64,000 nucleotides of DNA from Pelodera strongyloides (lineage: Eukaryota; Nematoda; Chromadorea; Rhabditida; Rhabditidae): contig JAANDG010000234.1 in the NCBI GenBank assembly GCA_036852015.1, positions 124,001 through 188,000 of the forward strand. The letters run 5' to 3'. The position numbers and the translations under genes were made by a program. The notes below the pieces were generated by a model. The model was not told the DNA's origin and searched no databases. It saw nothing but the letters and a program-made list of their open reading frames with translations. How positions within the stretch are numbered: position 1 is the stretch's first letter; the number at the start of each line of letters is the position of its first letter. This document shows, piece by piece, positions 55,406-64,000 of this stretch.

Positions 55406-56444
55406 TTATGTGTGCGCGCGTGTGTTTACAATGGTCCTACAGTAATCCTTGGGTATATCATTATATCATTACTTTACAGATCCTTCCTCGTCCGCATGGT
55501 TTCCGATCCAAAGTGCTATAACCCGAAGATTATTCGTCATCTCAACATGACCAACTACAGGAAAATGAGCCAAGATGTGCAGCGAGATCGAACAATTATG
55601 TGAGAAGCTATCTATTCAAAAATGAATCAAAAACTGAATTGAGCCACGAATATCCGTCTTGAGGCGCTAGCGTCGTTGCTCTATTTCAAGTTTCAAGAAA
55701 ACACCAAATGAAAACTGATACTGACCTTCGTACCCAATTCTAGAATATTATAGTTTTTTTTCGTTGTGCTCCAACAAACCTTGGCATAAGATTCCACTTC
55801 TTATATGTACATAAGAAGATGCAGGAAGTAATATATTTCAGGAAATCGATGTCGATCAGCAAGCGTCCCACACGTCTATCAGGAACATCGTTCCAACTCA
55901 CCAGGGTAATCGATAATATAGTAAAATAATGATAAGTTGAGATGACTCTCGGTCGTAGTCAGGCTCACGGTAAAACTGATGGCTTTCATAAAATGCGTGA
56001 ACCCATACGCGCATATCCGAACGAACAAGCACGGGCGGAACCTTTTCATAAGTTGTTTCGCCCGGGCTGAAAACTAATATGATTCGAGCCGAAGTTGAAG
56101 CAATTATCATTAGTTCAAAGTACAGTAAAGCGAAATACCGGCCGGTTTTTGAAACACATCGAGTTGACCAGCATTGGCTGCTTATGCAAATAAACATGAA
56201 TTAGAATTAAAAAAATCGACCTCAATTCGGGCAAATTAGCATAATTACGTAGAAATTCAGTTGTCCACGATGCATTTCGAAAACCGGTCAGTATTCCGCT
56301 TTAACTTGAATCATAAGTCGCAAATCTGGTATATTTCAGGAGGCAGTGCATATCAGCATTGGGAATCGGATGAAGAAGAACAGGAACAACTCTGCAGAGG
56401 ACTACAGGTTACTGGCGTGCAAACACCCATGTAATAATCAATAG
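48198..56444 (+). CDS. tdc-1: PLP-dependent aromatic amino acid decarboxylase, probably tyrosine decarboxylase
   Basis: The enzyme removes the carboxyl group of an aromatic amino acid using pyridoxal phosphate; in nematodes TDC-1 makes tyramine from tyrosine. Core exons: 48198-48353, 48762-48893, 49240-49354, 49585-49678, 49859-49972, 50266-50388, 50671-50805, 51219-51329, 51592-51704, 52110-52259, 52545-52615, 52833-52951, 53237-53338, 53649-53832. The long tail uses 55235-55298, 55480-55599, 55842-55905 and 56340-56444. Motifs are [41 protein letters not shown] (cofactor Asp) and NPNKWML (Schiff-base Lys). From ATG 48257 the long form is 670 residues. Family certain; the tyrosine assignment rests on [20 protein letters not shown], the long C-terminal extension ([13 protein letters not shown]) and synteny recalled from C. 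elegans. Histidine or dopa decarboxylase are alternatives. Confidence 0.88.
48901..49005 (+). repeat. CT microsatellite next to a donor
   Basis: (CT)n starting 8 bp after the donor of the exon ending at 48893. Confidence 0.9.
50429..50481 (+). repeat. CT microsatellite
   Basis: (CT)n 40 bp after the donor of the exon ending at 50388, next to a TTAGGCTTAGACTTGGC remnant at 50397. Confidence 0.9.
54125..54327 (+). CDS. Alternative last exon of the decarboxylase with membrane-anchor-like tail
   Basis: After acceptor TTTAG (54124) the exon begins with two bases that complete the codon left by the exon ending at 53832. The exon at 55235 fits the same phase. It encodes an acidic helix ([20 protein letters not shown]), a Ser/Pro linker ([10 protein letters not shown]), then [20 protein letters not shown] and TAG at 54325-54327. 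This isoform would be 620 residues. A donor-like GTGAGC at 54241 could instead cut the exon before the hydrophobic segment, but then the phase (0) does not match the exon at 55235 unless a weaker acceptor (CTGAG at 55242) is used. Confidence 0.55.
55305..55432 (+). repeat. TG microsatellite
   Basis: A (TG)n tract with CG-rich patches (GCGCGCGTG). It begins 7 bp after the donor of the exon ending at 55298. Confidence 0.95.
56126..56304. mobile_element. MITE family A copy
   Basis: The ends are TAAAGCGAAATACCGGCCGG and CGGTCAGTATTCCGCTTTAA; it lies 33 bp before the acceptor of the last exon. Confidence 0.82.
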
Positions 56445-56801
56445 CATAGTTGTAATTTTAATGTTATGACACTTGAGTCACCGTTTTTTACAGTACCCTA
56501 TAATACACACGTTTTTGGTTTTCACTGATGGTGAGACGTTCTTATCGCAAAACTCTTAATGTTATCCACCTCTTATCAAACATTCTTTACAAAATTCTAC
56601 ACAATCCTTTGGGCATTGGGGGCCTGAATGTTAGCTAAATTTAGAGATCGACTGATGACTGCAGTTAATTTGTCTGTTTTATTAGTATGTATCATCTTTT
56701 ACACAACAGAAATTTATTCACAATTCTCTAGTGAGAAATATTTGTTATCCAAAAGATTGTTACTAATTCATTTCATAGTATTTTGATAGTGTTTATGCAC
56801 C

Positions 56802-56807
56802 AATAAA
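56802..56807 (+). promoter_or_regulatory. Poly(A) signal of the decarboxylase gene
   Basis: AATAAA about 360 bp after the stop at 56444; a second AATAAA lies at 56836. Both precede the TIR element at 56887. Confidence 0.6.
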
Positions 56808-56886
56808 GCCATTTAATTTCAAATTAATCTTTTGATGAATAAAATTCTGTTTTCTACAGCACATACCGCGCTTTTAGTTTCATCTC

Positions 56887-56912
56887 AGGTGACTCTAGGC
56901 CCGAAGGCATGC
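56887..56912 (+). repeat. Left terminal inverted repeat of the 4.17-kb element
   Basis: Complementary to 61029-61054 with 25 of 26 bases paired. Confidence 0.88.
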
Positions 56913-58041
56913 CCTTTTCTGTGGAACGGGGCTGGCCCGTTACCGGCCTTGGAGGGTGCCCTGGGTACGCCCTGAGGCTTTTTTGAGTTTTAGAGGGCAT
57001 ACTGAAGGGCCGTAAACGGGCTTTTTTGAAGCGGACCGACAAGGGTTTCCTTAAGGAGTCATAAACGGGCTAAAAACGGGCCGAAAACGGGTTATTTGCA
57101 CAATTTTACCGATTAGGCTATTTACAAATCAATAACCACAAAAAAATTAGTTTATTGAAACAACAACGGGTTTTATTAATCGTACACATCAACGAACACA
57201 ATGAGGTAAAAATTACAAAATGCCGGCCCGTACGTGCACACAAATTAGCATGATCCGAACATAACCTACACGTCAACAAAAAACCCTGTTACTCTGAAAG
57301 GAGTTGTGAATAAAATTCAATGTTTTCTAAAGACCACCGATGTATATACCTAGTGGACAGAAGATCCGATAAACTAGGGGGAACTACTAGAAACATGAAA
57401 ACAAGAAAAGGAAAGAATCAACCAGCAACCATGATCAGTTATAACAATTTAAATGAACATGTGCCAGTACTGTATTCATCTCAACTATAATTATTAGGCA
57501 CAACAAGCAGTCATGTACTGGGGGAACAACTCTCATAAAGACATGTCATCATGTCATGTTTACATGTTATTCTAGTCATGTCATGTCTATCATTTAGGGG
57601 AGTCATGTACTAGGGGAACAGGGAAGGGGAATTATTAAATAATAAGAACATTACAGAATATAAAAAAACAGGTAGGGTAAGTAAACTTCTCCTAATCATA
57701 AAAGCTCGTAACAAAACATTTAGGGTAAGTTAATTTCTCCTAATAAGCATAAGATCACATAACAAAACATTTAGGGTAAGTAAACTAGTTATTCACAGAC
57801 GCACTATCACGTAATATAGCAAATTTGCATTACATGCATAGTTTAAATTAGACTTAGTTAATGTAACAGAGTTTGGTTATTCGCACTATGTGCAACTCAA
57901 TATAAGCATTATATGCAACAAACGTTAATATAAACGACACTAAATCGTTACTTGAACTATGTAAACACGTACTATCTAATCTAATAATTTCTAACGTAAG
58001 TAACTAACCATATTTTAAGGCATATATATCTCAACCTTAAA

Positions 58042-58257
58042 TTACTCCGAATCATCCTCCAAGTAATGATGAGCTGCACGTTCACTCAATTCCCCATCTG
58101 TATCGGGCAATTCTTCATCGGTATCCGGCAACTCGCCATCTTTGTCCGGTAACTCGCAGTCTGTTTCCGGGACAATCTCCTCCTCGTCGTCTTCACTATT
58201 AAGCAAATCCCAACTATTCGATGTCTCCCTCGACGGCGAATTGGGACAATGTTTCCT
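58042..58257 (-). CDS. Last exon of the element gene: acidic ELPDxD repeat tail
   Basis: The 71-residue exon has an acidic run (SEDDEEEIV) and then four tandem units of about seven residues: CELPDKD, GELPDTD, EELPDTD, GELSE. It ends HHYLEDDSE and TAA. The acceptor (TTTTCTAG) and the matching phase-0 donor at 58367 support it. Confidence 0.65.
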   Translation of the reverse strand, partial: RKHCPNSPSRETSNSWDLLNSEDDEEEIVPETDCELPDKDGELPDTDEELPDTDGELSERAAHHYLEDDSE

Positions 58258-60823
58258 CTAGAAAAGAACAGTTAAGATGAGCAATTTCACCTATTTGGAC
58301 TTTGGATACAGTTATACTCCTACATTGCGCACAAATTACAGATACGCTGCTAGATGTGTGAGCTTACTGTAATTGTAAAATTGTCAAAAGTGACCTCATA
58401 ATGATCCGTGTCCCAAAGGCGGAGTTCGGCGGGAATTTGTCGCAAGAAAAACGACACATTGCGTCTTTTCTGACCGGGGCGGAGCGCTCGATCTTCTGCC
58501 AAGCACCGTCGACGATTCTTCAGGCTGTTTTTCAGAGCATTGTAAAAAGCGGACCGATATATCAACTCTTCATCCGTTTTCATCTTCCCCACGAGCTCCA
58601 GGCACATATCTAGAATTATAATATGAAACAAAATTGGGAAAATGCCGCATTGTGAAGATCACACGGTTTTCATATAACAAAACACATCACAGCAACCAAA
58701 TGGGACTTTGGATTGGAGTAAATATAAATAGGCATGTAGTAGTGTGATTAGCGAAACGAACAATGATAAGAATCGTCACCAATTATGATATCCACGTTAA
58801 CTTGGTTGCGCCCTTCGTAAATGTTTATAAGAATGAAGCGGCTGTTTCGATCACGTCCCACAGACAAATGGGGGAAATCATCCGGATCCTTGAGACACTA
58901 AAATGTACACTTATGACACTATGCTAAACTAAATTACATAACAATGAAGGAGAGAGTGCAAAGACCTAGCGAAATGGGCGAAAAAAACCTACACTCAATA
59001 GCAGGAGACTAAGAAGATCTCCCCAGTATCTGCTCGCAAGGGCAGCTGTAATTGAAGACATCCGTATCTTTCTCGTCTTGACATACTCAGCCCGAATGAG
59101 TGCAAATGAAGCAGACATTATGTATAGTGAATTATAAATAACCTACTTGTAAAGTGTACATTCCCTGTTAGGACACGTGTCTCTGTTGCTTGCTTTGGGT
59201 GAATAACATCCTGAACAGGAGTACCTCGTTTCCAAGGAGTGCGACTAAAACGAAAATAATAAAGCCCATAAATTAATTCTGAAGGTGAAGTTGGCCCTTA
59301 CACTTACAAACAGAAAACAAGAACAACCAATAATTTTCGCATAGAGAAAGAAATAGCTGGTCGAGTGCGAATACGTTGGTTAATTGATGAACATTTGCAC
59401 TCTACTTTTATGTAATCGTGGATAACAAACATGCCTGTTCCAGACTATCGATGGCTGAATACAGTTCATCTTCTCGAATTTTTAATTCGCCTCCACTTAT
59501 CAGACTACATATATGAAATATTCTTCCTATTTCATTCTTGCTGCATCCCATCTTAATTACCTGGAAAAACGGCCCTCTTATTTCAAAATAAAACAAAACA
59601 TACAACGCGAAAGATTAGTTAAATACATAATACTTTAGCCCAAAAAATTACCTCGTATGCAACTTTGATTACGTCATCAGAATAGTCCTAGATAGGGTCT
59701 TTCCACGGAATATAAATTGGTTCCTGCAGTATGTTACCTAAAAATTGTGTTGCATACTCCACACATAGTTAGGGGATATAAGAATAAGACAAAGAATAAA
59801 ATAAGATTCACATCATCTCAGGATTGTCCACGAACATCAGATTATTATATCGTAATGGTGACTGAGCAGTTTCACTGGTAACGCATATTTCGTCTCTAGC
59901 CTAAGCAACCATTTTCTAATATGCACACACACAAGAGCCTCGTGCAGAAAATTCAATCGACAAACCAACACAAACAATGGAAATTAATGAACCACATACC
60001 GAGGTCATTTACATCGTCACAACAACTTTGTCGCCGGTACTGAGGATGATCAGATTCGTCGGCCTCCAAAAATTCCATCATAGCACAGTCGGATACCACG
60101 TCATCCTCTCAAATGTATAGGATATCAAAGTGGATAACAAATTTAACGCCTAGGTAAATATGGGATTAAACCAACATGGAACAGAGGCAAAGTACATAAA
60201 ATATCCGGACATGCATATAATACACATTTGAGCGACTTTTAATATATTGTTAGTCCCACCTATATTTGGATCCAGATCCAGCATATTATTCAAACCATGT
60301 TCATCTTCGCAAAATTCGCCACCACCATCATCACAGTCTTCCGAAACGGAATCGTAATCGTATTCAAAGAGAGCTGGAAAAAGATTGTGAAAATGTATGT
60401 TACTGAAACAAATCCAAAACTACCTGCGAAATGGTACCACAAATGGAAGCGCACTCGTAAAAAGTGATACGATGCAACGACTTATTCATAAGTTTCCCCT
60501 TTGTATAGTAACAAAATATTCAACTTTACGACTTCACCTGCAAGAGTACCTTTGACTCGTTTCTGATGCTTAGGTTGCGGACCATAAAATACATCCATCA
60601 GTGTTGAATAAGCTGGTGAATAACGCAAGAATTTCCGACGTGGTCTTGGATTCACCTGAAACATGTTGGCCAAAACAGGATGTGCATTATAACCTCGGAG
60701 AATTTTGAAACATTCAAAGAGATCGAACAAAATTTCACGTTGATGGAGAGATTTGAGACCAAAACCAACAAGACGTTCAGAATAGGAAAGCAGGAAGATA
60801 CAACAATCTGCAGAAACATTCAT
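58042..60823 (-). CDS. Unrecognised multi-exon gene inside the TIR element, probably degenerate
   Basis: The minus-strand exon chain, read 5' to 3', is: 60823-60538 (start MNVSADCC; HQREILFDLFECFKILRGYN; VNPRPRRKFLRYSPAYSTLM), 60373-60260 (EYDYDSVSEDCDDGGGEFCE), 60107-60000 (MMEFLEADESDHPQYRRQ), 59737-59652 (LQEPIYIPWKDP, then an in-frame TAG at 59690-59688), 59560 to about 59435 (KMGCSKNEIGRIFHICSLIS), 59244-59147 (TPWKRGTPVQDVIHPKQATE), about 59118-58993 (AEYVKTRKIRMSSITAALAS), 58897-58780 (DPDDFPHLSVGRDRNSRFIL), 58609-58368 (DEELIYRSAFYNALKNSLKN), 58257-58042 (acidic tail). Phases agree in the first four and last three joins; the middle two do not resolve. I recognise no domain. The frequent short acidic stretches and the terminal ELPD repeats are the only distinctive features. 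Confidence 0.5.
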
Positions 60824-61028
60824 TCAGCTAGGATGCGAAATTCACCAAAAAAAGCCACAAAAATTCTTAAAATTCTAAAAAAAAGTATAGCTAGGAAAAT
60901 GCACGCTAAATGCGAAAAAATTTTTTAAACGGGCTCGCCCCGGGTTCGGACCGACATTTTCCCCGTTTGTGGCCTTATCCCGGCCTTCTACAATTGAAGG
61001 GCACGCCCTAGGGCATATTTGCTTAAAT

Positions 61029-61054
61029 GCATGCCTGCGGGCCTAGAGTCACCT
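61029..61054 (-). repeat. Right terminal inverted repeat of the 4.17-kb element
   Basis: The mirror of the left repeat. The single change is A to C in the CCGAAGG / CCGCAGG box. Confidence 0.88.
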
Positions 61055-61698
61055 ATGATAGGTGTAAACATGTAGTCTGTAGCACTTACAACACTATTTG
61101 TAACAAGTTCCGTGACGAAATTTTTTTGCTTTTCAATTTTTTTATTATTATTTTTGTTTGTTTTAGTCTATCTTTTTGACTTTGCTTTGTTTACGTAACG
61201 CATCAATAGAATCTTTCTGTTCTCAATACTTCTCTCCACTACTGCTAACTGTCTGCGTTTCCGCTGGGGACGTTTGTAATAAATATTAAAGCAAGCCCGT
61301 TTCTTTGTTTTGTTTTCCATTAGTGTCGTTTTGGTGTACGTCGGTTAGTCCAGGGTAATGTCCTTAAAATTTGTTCAAGCTTTATGCACACCCTTCCAAA
61401 TGCTCTCGTCATAACTACATTTAGTTCTTTCATCCCCCTCCTAGGCAATTGTGTACTTGCTCTGCCCTTTGTCCGAATCCGGACTCTTGTTCCAAAGGTT
61501 GATTTTTGCTGTGTTGTCAATCTTGCCTGTTATTTTTTTTGCATTTTCCTTTCCAGTCTTTCTCAGTCATGGTGCTCGTTCCTAACACCTGCTTGTGCTC
61601 CCGCATGTAAAGAAAATACGCGGCTTTTGTGACTTGGTGACGCTGTGTTGTAATTTTCTGTGATGGTAATATGTAGCACTTATTTGTGACGTTTAGGA
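61055..61698. other. Intergenic leader of choline dehydrogenase
   Basis: No gene is seen. The sequence is AT-rich with T-runs. GTAGCACTTA occurs at about 61079 and again at about 61674, roughly 595 bp apart. A promoter is expected here but no specific motif was identified. Confidence 0.5.
61690..61696 (+). promoter_or_regulatory. Candidate spliced-leader acceptor two bases before ATG
   Basis: CGTTTAG is followed by GA and then the ATG at 61699. Such a short leader after an acceptor is typical of nematode trans-spliced genes. Confidence 0.6.
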
Positions 61699-63674
61699 AT
61701 GGCACCCCTCGGCTTGGTCCCCACCTTCGCTGTGGTGGCTGCGACTCGAAGAATCAGCTCGTCGGCTCTTCGCAGTAGCTGGCAATCTAGCTATGCGCAA
61801 GGCTTCATCACTCCGGAATTGGGCGACGTCAAACCTACTCACATCATCGTCGGAGCTGGTTCTGCGGGATGCGTCCTCGCCAATCGTCTCACCGAGAATC
61901 CTGATCACCGAGTCCTTCTCATCGAAGCTGGCCCACAAGACCATTGGTGGGACTGGCGTATTCATATGCCCGCTGCTCTAATGCACAACTTGGCCCACGA
62001 TCGGTACAACTGGTTCTACCATAGCATTGCTCAGAAGGATATGAATAATCGTGTATTCTATACTCCTCGCGGTCGCGTCTGGGGCGGCAGTTCGTCTCTG
62101 AACGCTATGTGTTACGTTCGCGGTCACGCATTCGACTACGATCGTTGGGAGACTGAGGGAGCTCATGGCTGGTCCTACAAGAATTGTCTGCCATATTTCC
62201 GGAAAGCTGAAACTTATTCGCATGCTGAAGGCGACAGTGATCCCTACCGTGGTAACAGTGGCCCACTACACGTTACTCGGGGGAAGTGTGACCATATTCT
62301 TCATCAGGCTTGGCTAGCTGCTGGAAAGCAACATCCCGTCGGATACACGGACGATATGAATGGATATAAGCAAGAAGGAATCTCTGTGATGGACATGACT
62401 ATTAAAGACGGAGTCCGTTGGAGCGCCTCCCGTGCGTATTTACGTCCCATCCTTGACCGACCCAATCTGTTTACTTCTTCCGGCATCACTTGTACTAAGG
62501 TGCTCTTCCACAACAACAGAGCGATCGGCGTGGAATTCATTCGCAAGCTTAATTTCTATGGAACTGATAGTATTGATTCATTCAGTCGCGAGAAAGTCTA
62601 TTGTGATTCCGACGTTATTCTTGCTGGAGGTTCCATAAACTCTCCCCAACTCCTAATGCTAAGTGGAGTCGGACCTGCTGATCACCTGCGCAGTCATGAG
62701 ATTGAAGTCGTTCAAGACATGCCTGGAGTCGGTTCCAACTTCCAAGATCACCTGGAAATTTACGTACAGAATAAATGCCTGCAACCTATTACACTGTACA
62801 ATCAGAGCTCGTGGAAATTCCCTCACAATATGATCAAGATTGGTCTGCAGTGGTTCACTACTCGCACAGGCCTGGGTGCTACCAGCCACTTGGAATCTGG
62901 AGGTTTTGCCAGATCTTCCGAAGATATCGAACATCCCGATATTCAGTTCCACTTCCTACCGTCTACTGTGCACGACGATGGGCGTCAGACTGGCTCCTGC
63001 CATGCCTACCAGGTCCATGTTGGCCCGATGAGAACGCAGTCGAAGGGTACCGTTCGTCTTCAACATAAAGACCCACGGCGACATCCGTTGATTGACCCGA
63101 AGTTCCTGTCACTGGATCAAGATCGACGTGAATTCCGGGAGTGTATCCGCCTGTCCAGGGAACTTTTCGCACAAGCCGCATTTGACCCGTACCGAGGCGA
63201 GGAACTGGCTCCTGGAAAGAATGTGACTTCTGATGCGGATATCGATGGATTTGTGCGTGCGAACGCTGCGTCGGCATATCACCCGTCATGTAGCTGTAAG
63301 ATGGGCGACGCTAAGGATCCGATGGCGGTTGTCGATCCTGAGACGATGAATGTACATGGATTCGAAAATTTGAAGGTTTGTCTTTCTACTGTCTTGGACT
63401 GATTTAAGCTTGAATTATTGCAGCAGATTATGAGCGTTTGTAGGGTGATATGAATATTAAATATTATGTGAAAGTTAAAATTAAACCTGATTTTTGCTCT
63501 GCTCAGATCTGTGATGCGAGTGTGATGCCTTCGCTCGTGAGTGGAAACCTGAATGCGCCAACGATAATGATGGCGGAGAGAGCGGCCGACCTCATGCAGA
63601 AGAAGACTCCACTTTCCCCGAGTAGTGCTGCGGTTTGGTCTCATAAGCCGAAGACAAGTTCCAGCCAGGCTTGA
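61699..63674 (+). CDS. chdh-1: Choline dehydrogenase, mitochondrial GMC oxidoreductase
   Basis: This FAD enzyme oxidises choline to betaine aldehyde in the mitochondrion. There are two exons, 61699-63375 and 63507-63674, joined in phase 0 across a 131-bp intron; the product is 614 residues. The N-terminus ([24 protein letters not shown]) lacks acidic residues and is rich in Arg and Ser, as in a mitochondrial presequence. The FAD-binding [13 protein letters not shown] begins near residue 53. GMC signature 1 is [18 protein letters not shown] and signature 2 is [17 protein letters not shown]. The active-site His lies in [10 protein letters not shown], and the second exon supplies the conserved Asn in [18 protein letters not shown]. 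Other GMC enzymes are possible, but HPSCSCKMG and overall length favour choline dehydrogenase. The symbol follows C. elegans usage as I recall it. Confidence 0.93.
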
Positions 63675-63981
63675 TCCATCCTCCAGTTGTAGTTTGTAGT
63701 TTAGTTGTTTGACTGCTTCCCGTGTTGTCTGTTAGCATAATTGTGGAATCCACATCAATATTCTCGCTGGTATTCAGCCAAGCTCCCCTCTTCTGTAAGT
63801 ATTTATGTAAATATGCTCAGAATTCGGAATCTCATGTTATACTGGTGTTGTGCCATCCAAAATTCCATTTCACCTTTGTTATTTAAAGGGTAGTGTAATA
63901 CGTGTTACGATGGTGGTAGAAGTAGCAGAGATATTTAGTTTTAGTTAGGCACCAAGTGTCCATATCAGGTTGATAATGATA

Positions 63982-63987
63982 AATAAA
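63982..63987 (+). promoter_or_regulatory. Poly(A) signal of choline dehydrogenase
   Basis: AATAAA about 310 bp after the TGA at 63672-63674; the window ends 13 bp later, before a visible cleavage site. Confidence 0.65.
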
Positions 63988-64000
63988 TTATAGTTGTATT

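Larger units (their letters stand above)
56887..61054. mobile_element. 4.17-kb DNA-transposon-like element with 26-bp TIRs, unclassified
   Basis: The left TIR (56887-56912, AGGTGACTCTAGGCCCGAAG then GCATGC) and right TIR (61029-61054, GCATGCCTGCGGGCCTAGAG then TCACCT) differ at one base. Subterminal zones on both sides are GC-rich and full of GGGC/GCCC motifs: AAACGGGCT and AAACGGGCC repeated at 57010-57090 and on the right near 60925-61020. A minus-strand multi-exon gene fills 58042-60823, starting about 230 bp inside the right end. I see no clear target-site duplication; the bases just outside are ATCTC and ATGAT. No transposase family was recognised. It could be a class II element or a captured gene between TIRs. 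Confidence 0.72.

Noticed and set aside
55234..55603. Open frames rich in Cys/Val across 55300-55440
   Set aside because: They come from the (TG)n tract; only the flanking segments 55235-55298 and 55480-55599 are exons, joined by splicing around the tract.
59812..59900. Extra exon of the element gene (DEICVTSETAQSPLRYNN)
   Set aside because: It looks coding, but its phases do not fit the neighbours; the exon at 60107-60000 joins in phase directly to 59737-59652 without it.
60680..60928. 82-codon + strand frame opposite the first exon of the element gene
   Set aside because: The minus strand has a start, donor and phase-matched next exon, so the + frame is a shadow.
1..64000. CRISPR arrays, bacterial operons or ribosome binding sites
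   Set aside because: The regularly spaced repeats (53-bp and 235-bp) are contiguous tandems without unique spacers, and all genes are spliced, so prokaryotic features do not apply.

Overview
The window is nuclear DNA of a nematode. Four things point that way: three spliced genes with compact exons and T-rich acceptors ending in TTTCAG or TTCCAG; interstitial tracts of TTAGGC, the nematode telomere unit; acceptor-like sites just upstream of start codons, as used for spliced-leader trans-splicing; and the gene set itself. From memory, the C. elegans counterparts unc-53, tdc-1 and the choline dehydrogenase gene all lie on chromosome II, which would fit macrosynteny with a different gene spacing. 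The species cannot be fixed from the sequence alone; the many small exons in long repeat-filled introns are unlike Caenorhabditis.

Layout, all three host genes on the + strand. (1) 4583-39338: the 3' four-fifths of an unc-53/neuron-navigator gene. I resolve 36 exons (about 4.9 kb of coding sequence), from the end of the calponin-homology domain, through a long Ser/Pro/Thr/Arg-rich linker and coiled coils, to a C-terminal AAA-type P-loop domain. The 5' end lies outside the window. (2) 39339-48197: a repeat-rich interval with a 235-bp satellite split by a 5'-truncated non-LTR retrotransposon. (3) 48198-56444: a PLP-dependent aromatic amino acid decarboxylase gene, most likely tyrosine decarboxylase, with two mutually exclusive phase-compatible 3' ends. 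(4) 56887-61054: a 4.17-kb element bounded by 26-bp terminal inverted repeats, carrying a multi-exon minus-strand gene that I do not recognise. (5) 61699-63674: a two-exon mitochondrial choline dehydrogenase with a poly(A) signal near the window end.

The genes are independent, with separate pathways and no sign of an operon: a cytoskeletal guidance protein, a biogenic-amine enzyme, and a mitochondrial choline oxidation enzyme. What ties the window together is its repeat load. More than 20 copies of palindromic elements ending in TTAAAGCGAAATACCGGCCGG, two relatives ending in TTAAAGGG-CAGGCCC, several other foldback families, (CT)n tracts, minisatellites and tRNA-like fragments fill the introns and intergenic DNA.

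The most interesting leads are the alternative decarboxylase tail that ends in a membrane-anchor-like segment, the unclassified TIR element, the exon-edge duplications in unc-53 (one making a clean 33-nt microexon), and the dated nesting of retroelement, satellite and MITE. All exon calls come from reading frame, phase and splice consensus by eye. No alignment or transcript data were available.
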